A stretch of DNA of 28,169 nt from Chara braunii (Eukaryota > Streptophyta > Charophyceae > Charales > Characeae): positions 1,154,318 to 1,182,486 of the forward strand of contig BFEA01000443.1 of NCBI GenBank assembly GCA_003427395.1, read 5' to 3'. Made by a program: the position numbers and the translations under genes. Shown piece after piece: positions 1-9,000 of this stretch; position 1 is the stretch's first letter, and each line of letters opens with the position of its first letter. Under the pieces are notes generated by a model that saw only the letters and a program-made list of their open reading frames with translations, was not told where the DNA came from and searched no databases.

Positions 1-54
1 GATTAAGGGAGGCTGCATTGGAAGTATAAGCGCAAGGGCGTTAAGAAGAATCCG

Positions 55-1356
55 GTGACAGTTTTGATAGAGAAAGATTACAATGAGGCATTAGAAAAGG
101 AGAGAAAGATAATTAAAAGATTAAGGGAGGCTGCATTAAAAGGAGGGAGAATTACCCTAGAGAGGTTCAAGATAATGAAGGCAGGGGCCGATGACTTCCT
201 TCTGCCAGCTAAGAGGGATTTCATATATGAATTATGTCAGAAATACAATGGTGCCTTTTCCTTTAATGATGAGGAGAGGGGACGACTGAACGTTGACATG
301 ATCAAGATGGTCAAGATCTGGACCGTTCCTCACACACCTTGGAATGATAGACCCACAAAGTACGCTCAAAAGGAAGAAAAAAAGGTAATGGAGTACATAA
401 ACCAGAAGATCGCCTCCAATGTTGAGGAACCACCTGATGGAGCTTACGCTAATCACTGGTTTTGCTTTTGGAAGCCAGGTGATGGTCTGCGCTGGATACA
501 GAATTTGCAAAAGTTGAATTCGATAACGGTTCGCGATGCGGGTAGTTTACCCTACGCGGATCTGTTGGCCGAGTCCTTTGCCGAAAGGAGCATCTACCCC
601 CTAATAGACTTGTACTCTGGCTATGACCAATTTTCGATAGACCCTACTAGTCGACCTATAACCGCCATGCATACACCTAGAGGCCTCATACAAATGTGTG
701 TGGTGCCTCAAGGGTGGACGAATGGGGTTGCGGTCGTCCAGCGAGACATGCTGAAGGTCATGGAGGACATATGCCCAGAGGTTACATTCCCATACATTGA
801 CGACAATCCAGTTAAAGGACCGAAGGAAAAAGATGAGACTTTAGTGGATGGTCGAGTCAGGCAGTTTGTATGGGAACATGCGCAGGGAGTAGCGAAAGTA
901 CTAGAAAGGCTGGCTGAATACAACCTAACAGCCAGCGGACCGAAATTATTACTGTTCCAAAGGGAGGTAACGATCTTAGGTTTTAGGTGTTTCTTGGAAG
1001 GAAGAAGCCCCGATCCGAGGAAAGTGGATAAACTCATGAACTGGCCTATGCCTCTAAAAACGGTTGGGGAAGTAAGGAGCTTCCTAGGGGTCTGTAGCTT
1101 TTGGAGGATCTTCATCCCCGGGTTTGCCAAGATAGCCGAGCCCCTTAGAGAGATGGTGCGACAAAGAGCTGGCGTAAAGTGGTCTGACCAAAGAGAGAAG
1201 GTTGTGCGGACACTTCAAGATAAGTTAAGAGATGGCGGGATCGTATTAGGAGTACCCTACTTTAACGCTGAAAAGGAGAGGTATTTTATCATCGAAGCCG
1301 ACAGCGGCCTAATAGCATTAGGAGGGGTGCTCGTGCAACGAGATGAGAATGGTAAA
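55..1356 (+). other. Reverse transcriptase domain with connection to RNase H
   Basis: This is the reverse transcriptase, which copies element RNA into DNA inside the virus-like particle. The N-terminal third is linker sequence (charged, KERK/KRLRE). The RT core begins near residue 100 of this segment at VPHTPWNDRP. Motif A is LIDLYSGYD, with the first catalytic Asp at residue 185 (about nt 607-609). Motif B lies in VVPQGWTNGVAVVQRDM. The catalytic YIDD box is at residues 247-250 (nt 793-804). The thumb/connection follows (KVDKLMNWPMPLKTVGEVRSF, then FLGVCSFWRIFIPGFAKIAEPL). The first RNase H acidic residue is in IEADSGLIALGGVL (nt 1300-1302). Numbering assumes nt 55 as codon 1; that codon is GTG and not a real start, since Pol is made as a polyprotein. 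Family assignment is confident from the motifs; the clade is not resolved. Confidence 0.93.
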
Positions 1357-1359
1357 TAA

Positions 1360-2313
1360 AGGTCACTTAGATTTGAGAGTCGCACCCTTAATTCGGTTGA
1401 GAGAGGCTATATTCAGTTCATGAAGGAGCTTCTGACAATCCTGCACTGTCTCAGGGTATTTAGACACTATGTTATGGGGCGGAGATTTATCCTAAAAACG
1501 GATTCCACAGCGGTAATTGGAGCTGTTAAGAGACATCAACAAGTAGATGCTACGGTCAATAGGTGGATAGCTCACATATGGACGTATGATTTTGTATTAG
1601 AGAAGGTACCTACTGAAAAAAATCGAGCCGATGGGCTGAGCCGCGTAGAATGGGGATCAATAGATAATGAATCTCTTGAGAAGGCACCCTTCGTTGACGA
1701 ATTCCTTATGGAAGACGATGATGAAGGACTGCCTCCAACTCCCAGTTGTTATACAGCCTCAAGCATAGCAACGAGCAGGGAAGACTGCTCGGGGGAAAAG
1801 GAAGACCCTTACCTCCATTACCTCCTAACTCAAGAGGATGAGGAGGAAGGATGGTATGGGATGGTAGAACAAGCTGCTGTTGCAGCTCATGAACTAGCAA
1901 AAAGTTCAAGGATGGTTGAACGAAGGCTGAATGAGATAGAGGAAGAGCCGGAAGACCCTAAACAAGATAAGGACACTAAGGAGAGATTTAAGAAGGATGA
2001 GTATGATGGGGAATATGAGAGGATCGGTATGGTAATGAGCAGTAATCGGTTGGACGAATTTTATCATGAGAGAACAAAGAGAACCTTTAGTCTGCGTAGG
2101 GGTTACCTTTTTGTGGATGCTAAGGAAGGACTACCGCCACTTAGACTAGTGTGTGGTAAGGAAAGGCAACTAGAGGGGATCACCGCACAGCATGAGGGTC
2201 TAGCAGGGGGTCATAGGGGTGTTGATGCTACATACTATAAAGTATCTCGACTATATCACTGGGATGGTCTAAGGGATATGGTTATGAGATATTGTAAGTC
2301 ATGTGAAGCCTGT
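1360..2313 (+). other. RNase H and integrase zinc-binding region
   Basis: This segment continues the same frame directly after the TAA at 1357. The RNase H part shows the expected acidic residues: Glu in FMKELLTILHCLRVFRHYV, Asp in ILKTDSTAVIGAV and Asp in NRADGLSRVEW. RNase H removes the RNA template and shapes the primers for plus-strand synthesis. An acidic, low-complexity linker follows (about nt 1680-2010; EEEPEDPKQDKDTKERFKKDE). The integrase N-terminal HHCC zinc-binding region comes next: paired His in QHEGLAGGHRG, then YCKSCEAC supplying the C-x2-C pair just before the TAG at 2314. The long acidic linker between RNase H and integrase is not typical of compact Gypsy Pol proteins and may be family specific. 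Confidence 0.88.
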
Positions 2314-2316
2314 TAG

Positions 2317-3297
2317 AAAAGGTCATCTATGAGATTGATTGAACTCTTATACCCCACTGTTCTTGTTGAACCTGGCAGTATTGTTCACCTTGATCTAATT
2401 ATTATGCCACCTGGTAAGGATGAAATGAAATATGTACTAAACATGAGAGATAACATGTCTTGTTATGTTGAAGCAAAAGCCATCCGTAAGAAAACCGCAA
2501 AGACAGTGGCAGATTGGATTGAGTAAATCTACTTGAGGTACCCCTTCATACGTGAGTTTGTGGCTGACCAGGGATCAGAGTTCAAAAACGAGATGGTCAG
2601 GAGACTCATGTTCAGACTTGGAGTCAGGATCAGATTTGTGACACCATATCATCTTCACGCTAATGCCCCAGTAGAGAGAGGCCACAGGACACTGAAGGAT
2701 GCTATATCGAAATGGTGCCAATGCGACTCCAGGAACTGACCATCTTTCTTAAGGGTGGCAGTCTATGCTGACAATGTGACTGTCAAACGGACTACAGGTT
2801 CTGCGCCCATTACACTCTGGTATGGCAGATATGCTACTTCTCTCATTGTGAACCTGGTTGAGACCTGGACCCATGAGGCACAAAAAGAGTCGTACTCCAC
2901 AAAGGAGTTACTGAGGCTGAGGATCAGGCAGATCAAGGAAGTGGATGAAGCCATAATTGAGTCCACAAAGAGGATATCAGATGGCAGATTATCTGATCAG
3001 ACACGGTGGAACAGCAAGAGGTACATCAGGAAGGAACGACTTCAGGTCGGAGATATTGTACTTCTACATGTTACATCTCTCGAGACACAGTGGACCAAGA
3101 GATTGGAGGCCAGGTGGATGGGACCATTCAGGATAATCAGAGAGGTTGAAGGGAAGGCCTATGAGTTAGCAGAGATGGATGGTACGAGATCTCATGGTAC
3201 AGTATCCGGCTCCCGGCTCCGAAAATTCATACTTAGAGACGCAGATTTGATTCCGAGTTCGGGCAGAGTGATGAGGCGAGGCCCGAGAGCCGTCTAG
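2317..3297 (+). other. Integrase catalytic core and GPF/Y C-terminal domain
   Basis: This is the integrase, which joins element cDNA to host DNA. The DDE catalytic triad is visible: Asp in VHLDLIIMPPG (nt 2392-2394), Asp in FVADQGSEFKNE (nt 2566-2568) and Glu in NAPVERGHRTLKD (nt 2674-2676). The last two are separated by exactly 35 residues, the classical D,D-35-E spacing. The C-terminal part has a DNA-binding, SH3-like region with the GPF/Y motif: VGDIVLLHV, then RLEARWMGPFRIIREVEGKA. Stops at 2524-2526 and 2737-2739 interrupt the core. Each stop could arise from a sense codon by one transition. The frame ends at the TAG 3295-3297 without a chromodomain. Confidence 0.9.
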
Positions 3298-3311
3298 CAT
3301 CAGCCTAAACA

Positions 3312-3755
3312 TGCTGAGGCGTGGCCAGTGTGCCCTCAGCATTTGTTGGGACGTGGTGAGAGTGTCGCGCCAGCTTCAGATGATTATATGCTGGGATGTG
3401 GACAGTGTGCCGCCAGCTTCAGTTGACGACGATTATATGTTGGGATGTGTACAGTGTGCCGCCAGCTTCAGTTGATGACGATTATATGCTGGGATATGGA
3501 CAGTGTTGCCGCGAGCTACAGATGATGATGATTATTGGCTGGGATGTGGCCAGTGAGCCGCCAGCTATCGATGATTATGAGCTGGGATGTGGACAATGTT
3601 GCCTCCAGCTACAGATGATGATGATTATTTGCATGGGACGTGGCCAGTAAGCCGCCGGCTATCGATGATGATTAAGAGTTGGGACGTGGCCAGTGAGCCG
3701 CCAACTATCGATGATGATTATGTGCTGGGACGTGGCCCGTGTGCCTCCAGCAGCA
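3312..3755 (+). repeat. Minisatellite of about 49-55 bp directly after pol
   Basis: About seven to eight degenerate copies of a unit built on GCTGGGATGTGGACAGTGTG, then CCGCCAGCTTCAG or CCGCCAGCTATCGATGA, then a run of GATGA/GATTAT. Copies alternate between a CAGCTTCAG form (early) and a CTATCGATG form (late). The array starts about 15 bp after the pol stop codon. Tandem repeats between the end of pol and the 3' LTR are common in Gypsy elements, so I place it in the 3' non-coding part of the same element. The reading frames through it are a by-product of the repeat. Confidence 0.8.
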
Positions 3756-4179
3756 GCTGACAGTCGGTTGCTATGATTATGATATGATTTCGGATGTCGG
3801 AGTTGGATACAAGCAGCCTATGATGGCTCGGCTCATTGGTGGACTTATGTGTCTGCCGGGCCCAGATTGGCCCCAGTCTTGCATGTATGTGAGTTAAACT
3901 TTTAAAATTTCAGTTCATTGCATTGTATCTGGCTTGTCATGTGTCAGTCCTGGGACATGCCTGGGGGATTGGGAGCCAGTTTATGGGATTTCAGTTCTTG
4001 CCTCTTATTGTATTTTATTTAGTCTGAATGACATTTATGAAATGAATGGCTGTGGGATAAAGTAAAATTTGTTTTCTTCCTCTTATAAGTCAGTGCTCAG
4101 TTGATGGGGCAACCTTCTAGTACGATTGCGTAAGGAGGATTGCCTGGCATCATCTGACACAAATTGATTAGCTATCTCT
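3756..4179. other. Non-coding 3' region of the Gypsy element
   Basis: No credible coding sequence on either strand. The sequence becomes T-rich from about 3890 to 4085 (several TTTTA, TTTATG and TTTTATTTAG stretches). This fits the untranslated region expected between the minisatellite and the 3' LTR. Confidence 0.4.
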
Positions 4180-4188
4180 GAAGGAGGG
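4180..4188 (+). promoter_or_regulatory. Candidate polypurine tract (plus-strand primer)
   Basis: The purine run GAAGGAGGG is followed at once by TGACATTTGG, so a 3' LTR starting with TG could begin at 4189. Polypurine tracts prime plus-strand DNA synthesis in LTR retrotransposons and sit immediately before the 3' LTR. Position and strand fit the upstream pol. The run is short and the matching 5' LTR lies outside the window, so this is tentative. Confidence 0.3.
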
Positions 4189-5357
4189 TGACATTTGGCC
4201 TCGTGAAGTGTTCCCTTGGCAAGAGACTCAGCATCGTCGAGATGGGGTTCCTCTCTAGACGGGCCTTCGCGCTAAACGCTACCAAGCTCTAAAGGGATAG
4301 GTAATTAATCATGTGTCATAATCGATGGAGTGATCTGTCCGATCATGTGATCGGGCAAAGATCACTTAGCATCGTACCGGATTGAGGCTCGCTGCATTCT
4401 TCATGCTGGAAGGAGTGTTCCCACTACGGGCGTCGGGCTCTCGCAACGGTTCCCCGACAAGAGTCTATCCATAGTGGCGTCCCCTGCGGTGTTAGCACTT
4501 GCGTCCTTCATGAAGAGGCGGAGAGTTTTTCGACTGCGCCTCCTGAGCAAGAGATGATTCCCTGAAGCAGGTTCTCACAAGGTCCAGAGGCTAGCTGGGT
4601 CAGCGGGGTGTCTGAGCCATAGTGGCAGATAACTTCGGACCCTAGGGTGGCTAGCCGTTCCTCAGGTCATCGTATGGTGATCTGGTCCGCCTGCTAGAAA
4701 GGAATGAGGCATCATGAGCCTCTCCCAGTCTAAATCCGATATTTGGCTGATCAAGGTGGTGGACTCCTACTATCATTCTAATCGGGGTGTCTCTCGGGAG
4801 CAGTGTCTCCAGGGGCATTCCCTTGGCGCCGAGCCAAGCCAGGTATCCACAGCCCAACTGGCAACAGGGCCATTATGGCCTCCTAGCCCACTGTTGCAAA
4901 GCTTAATTGTGGACTCGCTCTGACTCACCAGCAGTGTCTGGCTGGGCGTTGGCTGGCTTCCCCCAAAGTAGCAAGAGTCGGGCGCTAGAAAGAAGTCGAG
5001 CGAGTAGACCGAGGTTCTGAAGTCGACTAAAGAGTTTTCGCGCCATGGGTCTGCACTCATCGGAGTGAGAGCTTCATGAAGGGGTGTGCGGCTCCCCGTG
5101 AGCTGTTCTGAGCAAGGGCTCAGAGGGAGGTCGGGCCGCCATGACTGGGCATCAGGACTAACTTTGCTCTGCTTGCCGGGTTGGGTCAACGGAGGAGCCC
5201 AACAGGGCGAGCGGGGGCACTCTCGGAAGGCCGAAAGGTAAGACTCTGAGAGTGAGTGAGGAAGGGGTGTCGGCAAGGGTCTTTAGGAGAGATCGTTCTT
5301 TTTTTCGTCTTTCTTTTGAGGCATGACTTGACATCTGTTTTGCAGGTACCCTACAGC
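4189..5357 (+). other. Possible 3' LTR of the Gypsy element
   Basis: GC-rich sequence with no homology to coding regions that I recognise. It has scattered short internal repeats of the type GTTCCC...GGCAAGAG, GGTTCCCCGACAAGAG and GATTCCCTGAAGCAGG. Its place after pol and a candidate polypurine tract suggests an LTR, but no 5' copy is present to compare and the right border is unknown. An open frame of 167 codons on the minus strand (4773-5276) has low-complexity Ser/Pro composition and is not accepted as a gene. Confidence 0.3.
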
Positions 5358-5495
5358 CAGACGAAGACAACGAGGTTTGGTATGACCCGACAGTGAGCGG
5401 CACAGAGCCGGCAGACGAAGACAACGGGGTTTGGTATGACCCGAGAGTGAGCGGCACAAAGCCGGCAGACAGAGAGAAAGGGGTTTGTTATGTTC
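5358..5495 (+). repeat. 54-bp tandem repeat, about 2.6 copies
   Basis: Unit 1 is 5358-5411, unit 2 is 5412-5465, and a third, decaying copy starts at 5466. Each begins CAGACGAAGACAACG, continues GGTTTGGTATGACCC and ends CACARAGCCGG. Units 1 and 2 differ at only a few positions, all of them purine-purine or nearby changes, so the duplication is recent relative to its surroundings. The 54-bp period is a multiple of three, so the minus-strand frame stays open through it by default. Confidence 0.9.
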
Positions 5496-6223
5496 ACCCC
5501 TTATGAGGCAGCCTTCGGTCTAGATGACCTGGATGATCCTGGATGCGATGATTGGTCTCATATCCGCCCGTGGCTGAGATATCGATGAGGGTTATGCTGT
5601 ACTGATGGGCAGTAGGGATGAGATGGACTGATTCAGTGATGATGAGACGTGCAGGCCAGGATTGAGACTTGGACTGCTAGACCAGACCTAGTGATGGGGT
5701 TAGGTCTAAGATTGAGGATCGATCATGATGATGCATGAGGCCAAACCTAATGAAAGGTTTGACGTGAGATTGAGGCTGATTCAGTGATGCAAGAGAACGG
5801 GATTGTTAGTATGATTGGGCTGCATGAGCAGTCATGATACTTGCGTGCGGTGACTACACCACGCAAGTCTGATAAGGTTAATTCCTTCTTGATTTTGATG
5901 GTGGCTTGCACCAGTGGTCCATGCCTTATTGAGTGAGCACTCAAGCCCTAGCGGGCGAGCACCCTGATGATTGGGGATATAGTCTATATGATACCCCTGT
6001 ATATCAAATAGCATACAAGGCCGCATAGCTCGAGTTGGCATATGAAGAACAGCGCAAGTATGAGGCACAAGCGATGGTTGGGCGGCGCAGCCTAGTGGGC
6101 GATGGGCGGTTCTGGTGCGCGTGGCAACGGCGGTGGCGCAGGGCGAGGCGGCTGTGGTAGGACGGTGAGCTGGCGGGGAGATGGCTGAGTAGAGGAAGAA
6201 GGGTGGTATGGTGAAGGGTATGA
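5496..6223. other. Degenerate non-coding stretch, possible decayed Gag downstream of 6224
   Basis: From 5510 to 5800 there are irregular GATGA/GATTGAG/GGTTTGA repeats with no clear period. From about 5980 to 6220 the minus strand reads Pro/Ser-rich in more than one frame. This could be decayed linker sequence of the Gag-like start at 6224-6487, but several stops intervene. No gene is called. Confidence 0.3.
5839..5868. other. Perfect 9-bp inverted repeat (hairpin)
   Basis: ACTTGCGTG (5839-5847) and CACGCAAGT (5860-5868) are perfect reverse complements around a 12-nt loop. It stands alone in otherwise degenerate sequence. No poly-T run follows, so a terminator role is unsupported. Confidence 0.6.
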
Positions 6224-6487
6224 TCAAGAGGGCGGATTGAAATGTGGAGGCGGAGAGTCGTAGCACTGCTCGTATTTATATGCATAGTACATCATAGACC
6301 TAGACGACGTGCGCTCACGCCAGTCCGCTGAGCGATGGCGCAAGCACGTTCCTCCCCATCTCACCTCCTCCTCCTCCTCTTCGGATCTCTCCCCTTCGTA
6401 TGTCAGATCGATCAGTCGATCTGGCGCTTTCCCCTGTCGACCCCCTCTCCCACGTCCAGCGTCCGAGCCTCGCGTCTTTAGCGCCAT
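6224..6487 (-). pseudogene. Possible N-terminal Gag fragment of a retrotransposon
   Basis: On the minus strand an ATG at 6487 in good context (GCCATGG) opens an 87-codon frame. It starts MALKTRGSDAGRGRGGRQGK, then has a DRLIDLTYEGE segment followed by a run of Glu, and ends with a Tyr-rich stretch (MMYYAYKYEQCYDS) before a TGA. An Arg/Gly-rich start followed by an acidic patch is a composition often seen at the start of retroelement Gag proteins. There is no zinc knuckle or other decisive motif, and downstream frames are broken. It could instead be chance coding in GC-rich DNA. Confidence 0.3.
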
Positions 6488-7127
6488 GGCAAAACTGATT
6501 ATCTGCACGATGATAAGAGTTGCGCAACGATAAGCTCTGCACGACGATGAGCGCTAGTGCGATAAGAGCGCAAGCAAATCGAGAACGATGAAGGCAACGG
6601 TAATAGCAAGATCGTAATAGCGCCTCGCACTCGACGATATGAGTTCGAGTGTGAATGGCGAGAATGAGTAAGCTATTAGGCCTTTATAGTGGCCTGAACC
6701 TGACGAGGACGCCAGGAATGGGGTCTGGTATGGTTGTCGGAAGATGATCTGGCGCAACAACGGAAATTGACTCGCCACGGTCAACTTCCGCGCTGCGTTA
6801 AAATTGCGTCCGCAGTCATGGTCAAGCTTGGCCCTAACGCATCGATTAGATTTCCCCTGGGCTGAAACCGAGGGAAAGACGGCGCGACGGTACGGTCCCC
6901 TTGAGACCTGGTCTTCCTCGTTGGACTGGACCGACGCGACCGCAATGGGTCAATTAGTAGGGTCCGGTCCAAACGACACTTGAAACAGACCAAGGGTTAG
7001 CGAGATAATTAAGATTGACCGGTTGGGACAAGATCGACACGACCTAGTAACGTGGCCAGGAAAGGAACAGCCCTAAGTAAGCCATATAGATGAACAGCCA
7101 GACCCGAATAATTAAAATAGGGTCATG
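6488..7127. other. Non-coding stretch, short degenerate repeats
   Basis: 6500-6640 contains loosely repeated ACGATAAG/GCGCAA/AACGATGA words. The remainder shows nothing recognisable. Stops are frequent in all frames. Confidence 0.35.
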
Positions 7128-7368
7128 TGCTATTTTTAACACGGGACTGACTGTTCGTTTCCCAAAGTCGGGCCTGCATCAGTCCCGTTTTAAGAATAAC
7201 ATAGCCCCACGCTATTTTTAGCGTGAGACTGACTGTTCATCTACCCGGGACTGGGCCTACGCCAGTCCCGTTCTAAAAATAGGACTGACTGTTCATATCC
7301 CCAGGTCGGGACTGCTGCTATTTTTAGCATAGGCCTGGTCTAGAGTTTGACCACAGTCCCGACCATGG
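7128..7368 (+). repeat. Three consecutive long hairpins sharing GGGACTG/CAGTCCC arms
   Basis: Hairpin 1: ACGGGACTGA (7141-7150) pairs perfectly with TCAGTCCCGT (7179-7188). Hairpin 2: CTATTTTTAG (7212-7221) pairs with CTAAAAATAG (7273-7282) and is extended inward by an imperfect GAGACTG/CAGTCCC stem. Hairpin 3: GGTCGGGACTG (7304-7314) pairs with CAGTCCCGACC (7354-7364). A common text, CTATTTTTA...GACTGACTGTTC, repeats about every 70-80 bp. The block ends about 40 bp before a TATA-like box, so it could be an upstream control region or LTR U3 of a mobile element. Confidence 0.75.
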
Positions 7369-7404
7369 GACTACAGCACAGCCCTGATCTCTTGGCCTCT
7401 CCAT

Positions 7405-7412
7405 TATAAAAG
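7405..7412 (+). promoter_or_regulatory. TATA-like box
   Basis: TATAAAAG is a canonical TATA box. It follows the hairpin block and sits in GC-mixed sequence where AT runs are scarce. ACGTCACC and ACGTGGC elements lie 10-45 bp downstream; ACGTGGC resembles a G-box core known from plants. A transcript starting about 30 bp later would run rightwards into the satellite chain. No expression evidence can be seen from sequence. Confidence 0.4.
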
Positions 7413-7934
7413 AGATGCCACGTCACCCAAGGGGACAGATCAACATACGTGGCGCACGCGGCTGGAGCACTTCAGCCCTGACGGAACGGCAAGAGGCGGA
7501 GAGCATGAGTCAAAGATCAGCGACTTGCCAACAGGAGTAAGAGAGGAACACGGAGCAGGAGGCAAGAGAGTCGAGCGGAAGGCAAGCCTGGGAAGGGATA
7601 AGGAAAGGGGGGGGGCAAGACTGACCTCCCACTTTCCCTTTCTCATTACTTTTCTTCTCTCTCTTCTCATCTTCTCTTTCACTCCCTCTTCTTTCCAACC
7701 GCCTCTATTTCCTTTTCACTCACCCTCCGTGAGCTGTGTACGTGCCATATCTGATCTTAGAGCACTTGCCTGAACTTTGTATATGATTGGTCATAAACTC
7801 TGAGCTCACCCGCTGTATCTGAGGGTCGTGATCAAATTGTGTGTTTGGGCACACTTGAGAGTTGAAACCGAACTGTATCTGCGCACACTGTATTTAAGGG
7901 CAACTTTTGACTATGTCCGCGCAACTGCATTAGG
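7413..7934. other. Purine-rich then pyrimidine-rich leader-like sequence
   Basis: The plus strand is purine-rich at about 7530-7620 (GAGAGG, GGAAGG and GGGGGGG runs). It then turns strongly pyrimidine-rich at about 7622-7725 (TTCTTCTCTCTCTTCTCATC and similar). The abrupt strand switch resembles a long untranslated leader or a polypyrimidine stretch. Open frames in it are low-complexity and not accepted. Confidence 0.35.
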
Positions 7935-8545
7935 CACCTAGGAAACAAGACGATTTTGAGACTGCCAGCGCAGTCCCTCTAAGTAAACAAGCCGATTTTG
8001 TAGACTGCCAACGCAGTCCTGAGTAAACAAGCCGATTTTGAGACTGCCAGCGCAGTTCCTGTGAGTAAACAAGACGATTTTGAGACTACCAGCACAGTCC
8101 CTCTTAGTAAACAAGACGATTTTTGAGACTGCCAGCGCAGTCCTGAGTAAACAACTCGATTTTGAGACTGCCAGCGAAGTCCCTCTGAGTAAATAAGCCG
8201 ATTTTGAGACTGCCAGCGCAGTGCCACTGAGTAAACAAGCCGATTTTGAGAGTGTCAGCACAGTCCCACTGAGTAAACAAACCGATTTTGAGACTGCTAG
8301 TGGAGTCATACCGAGTATCAAGCCGATTTTGAGACTGCTAGCACAGTCATACCGCGTATCAAGCCGATTTTGAGACTGCTATGGCAGTCATACCGAGTAT
8401 CAAGCTGATTTTGAGACTGCCATCGCAGTCACGCTAAGTAACAAGTTGATTTGGAGACTGCTAGCGCAGTCGCACATAGTATCAAACCGATTCTGAGCCC
8501 ACATGTACAGCCATACCAAATATTAAGCTGATTCAGACTTTGTTT
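7935..8545 (+). repeat. Array A: about 15 units of 39-44 bp, each with a GACTGC/GCAGTC hairpin
   Basis: Unit consensus is roughly AGTAAACAAGCCGATTTTGA followed by GACTGCCAGCGCAGTC and a short variable tail (CCTCTG, CCACTG or ATACCG). Units start near 7944, 7983, 8025, 8068, 8112, 8151, 8192, 8235, 8277, 8317, 8359, 8400, 8441, 8481 and 8520. The 16-base core folds into a 6-bp stem with a 4-base loop. Right-hand units change from GTAAACAAG to GTATCAAG, showing drift along the array. Confidence 0.92.
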
Positions 8546-9000
8546 TGCGCAGTCACACCAGGCAGATCGCACGGTCACATTGAGCACTTCGTTGTTCGCA
8601 GCATGCGCACCACACTTGAGAGTCATATCTGAACAGTGCGCCGATCGCACCAAGTTGTGCGCTGTTCGCACCATGCTTAAAGGCCATATCTGAATAGTGC
8701 GCCGTTCACACCATGTTGTGCGCTGTTCGCACCATGCTTTAGGGCCATATCTGAGAGCTATATCTGAACTGTGCGTCGTTCGCAACAAGCTGGGCGTTGT
8801 TCGCAGCATGCTTGAGGGCCATATCAGAGGGCCATATCTGAACAGTGTGCCGTTCGCACTATGTTGTGCGCTGTTCGCACCATGCTTGAGGGCCATATTT
8901 GAGGGCTATGTTGTGCGCTGTTCGCACCGTGCTTGAGGGCCTAATCTGAGGGTCATATCTGAACAGTGCGCCGTTCGCGCCATACTTGAGAGCCATTTCT
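8546..9000 (+). repeat. Array B: GTGCG...CGCAC hairpin units
   Basis: Degenerate units of about 40-60 bp are built from GTGCGCYGTTCGCACCATG, CTTGAGGGCCATATCTGA and ACAGTGCGC. GTGCG-CTGTT-CGCAC and GTGCG-CCGTT-CGCAC are short hairpins. Copies are unequal in length, so the array is old or has been rearranged. It grades into array C through the shared words TCTGAACAGTG and ATTCGCA. Confidence 0.8.

Larger units (their letters stand above)
1..3297 (+). pseudogene. pol: Ty3/Gypsy retrotransposon pol remnant (RT, RNase H, integrase), 5' end outside window
   Basis: One reading frame (frame 1) runs across this whole stretch and encodes, in order, reverse transcriptase, RNase H, the integrase zinc-binding region, the integrase DDE core and a GPF/Y-type C-terminal domain. 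RT-RNaseH-integrase order is diagnostic of Ty3/Gypsy (Metaviridae) rather than Copia. The protease and Gag would lie upstream of the window. The frame is never shifted but is broken by stops at 4-6 (TAA), 1357-1359 (TAA), 2314-2316 (TAG), 2524-2526 (TAA) and 2737-2739 (TGA), so the element cannot make a full polyprotein. Similarity continues across each stop. No chromodomain is visible after the GPF/Y motif. The final TAG at 3295-3297 looks like the natural end. The first 54 bases read as plausible Pol apart from the early TAA, so I extend the feature to the window edge. Confidence 0.93.

Noticed and set aside
232-1130. Antisense open frames opposite RT (232-510 and 708-1130)
   Set aside because: They lie entirely opposite a clear reverse transcriptase frame and have no motif of their own.
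4773-5276. 167-codon minus-strand frame
   Set aside because: Ser/Pro-rich low-complexity reading in LTR-like GC-rich DNA, no domain, and overlaps other equally long frames.
6004-6285. Minus-strand frames 5832-6266 and 6004-6285 as genes
   Set aside because: His/Ser/Pro/Thr-rich readings in overlapping frames with no preferred one; at most decayed linker of a Gag.
7935-8545. CRISPR-like appearance of array A (repeats with a palindrome and short tails)
   Set aside because: The conserved part is as long as the whole unit, there are no unique spacers of constant length, no cas genes, and the context is eukaryotic. It is a tandem satellite.
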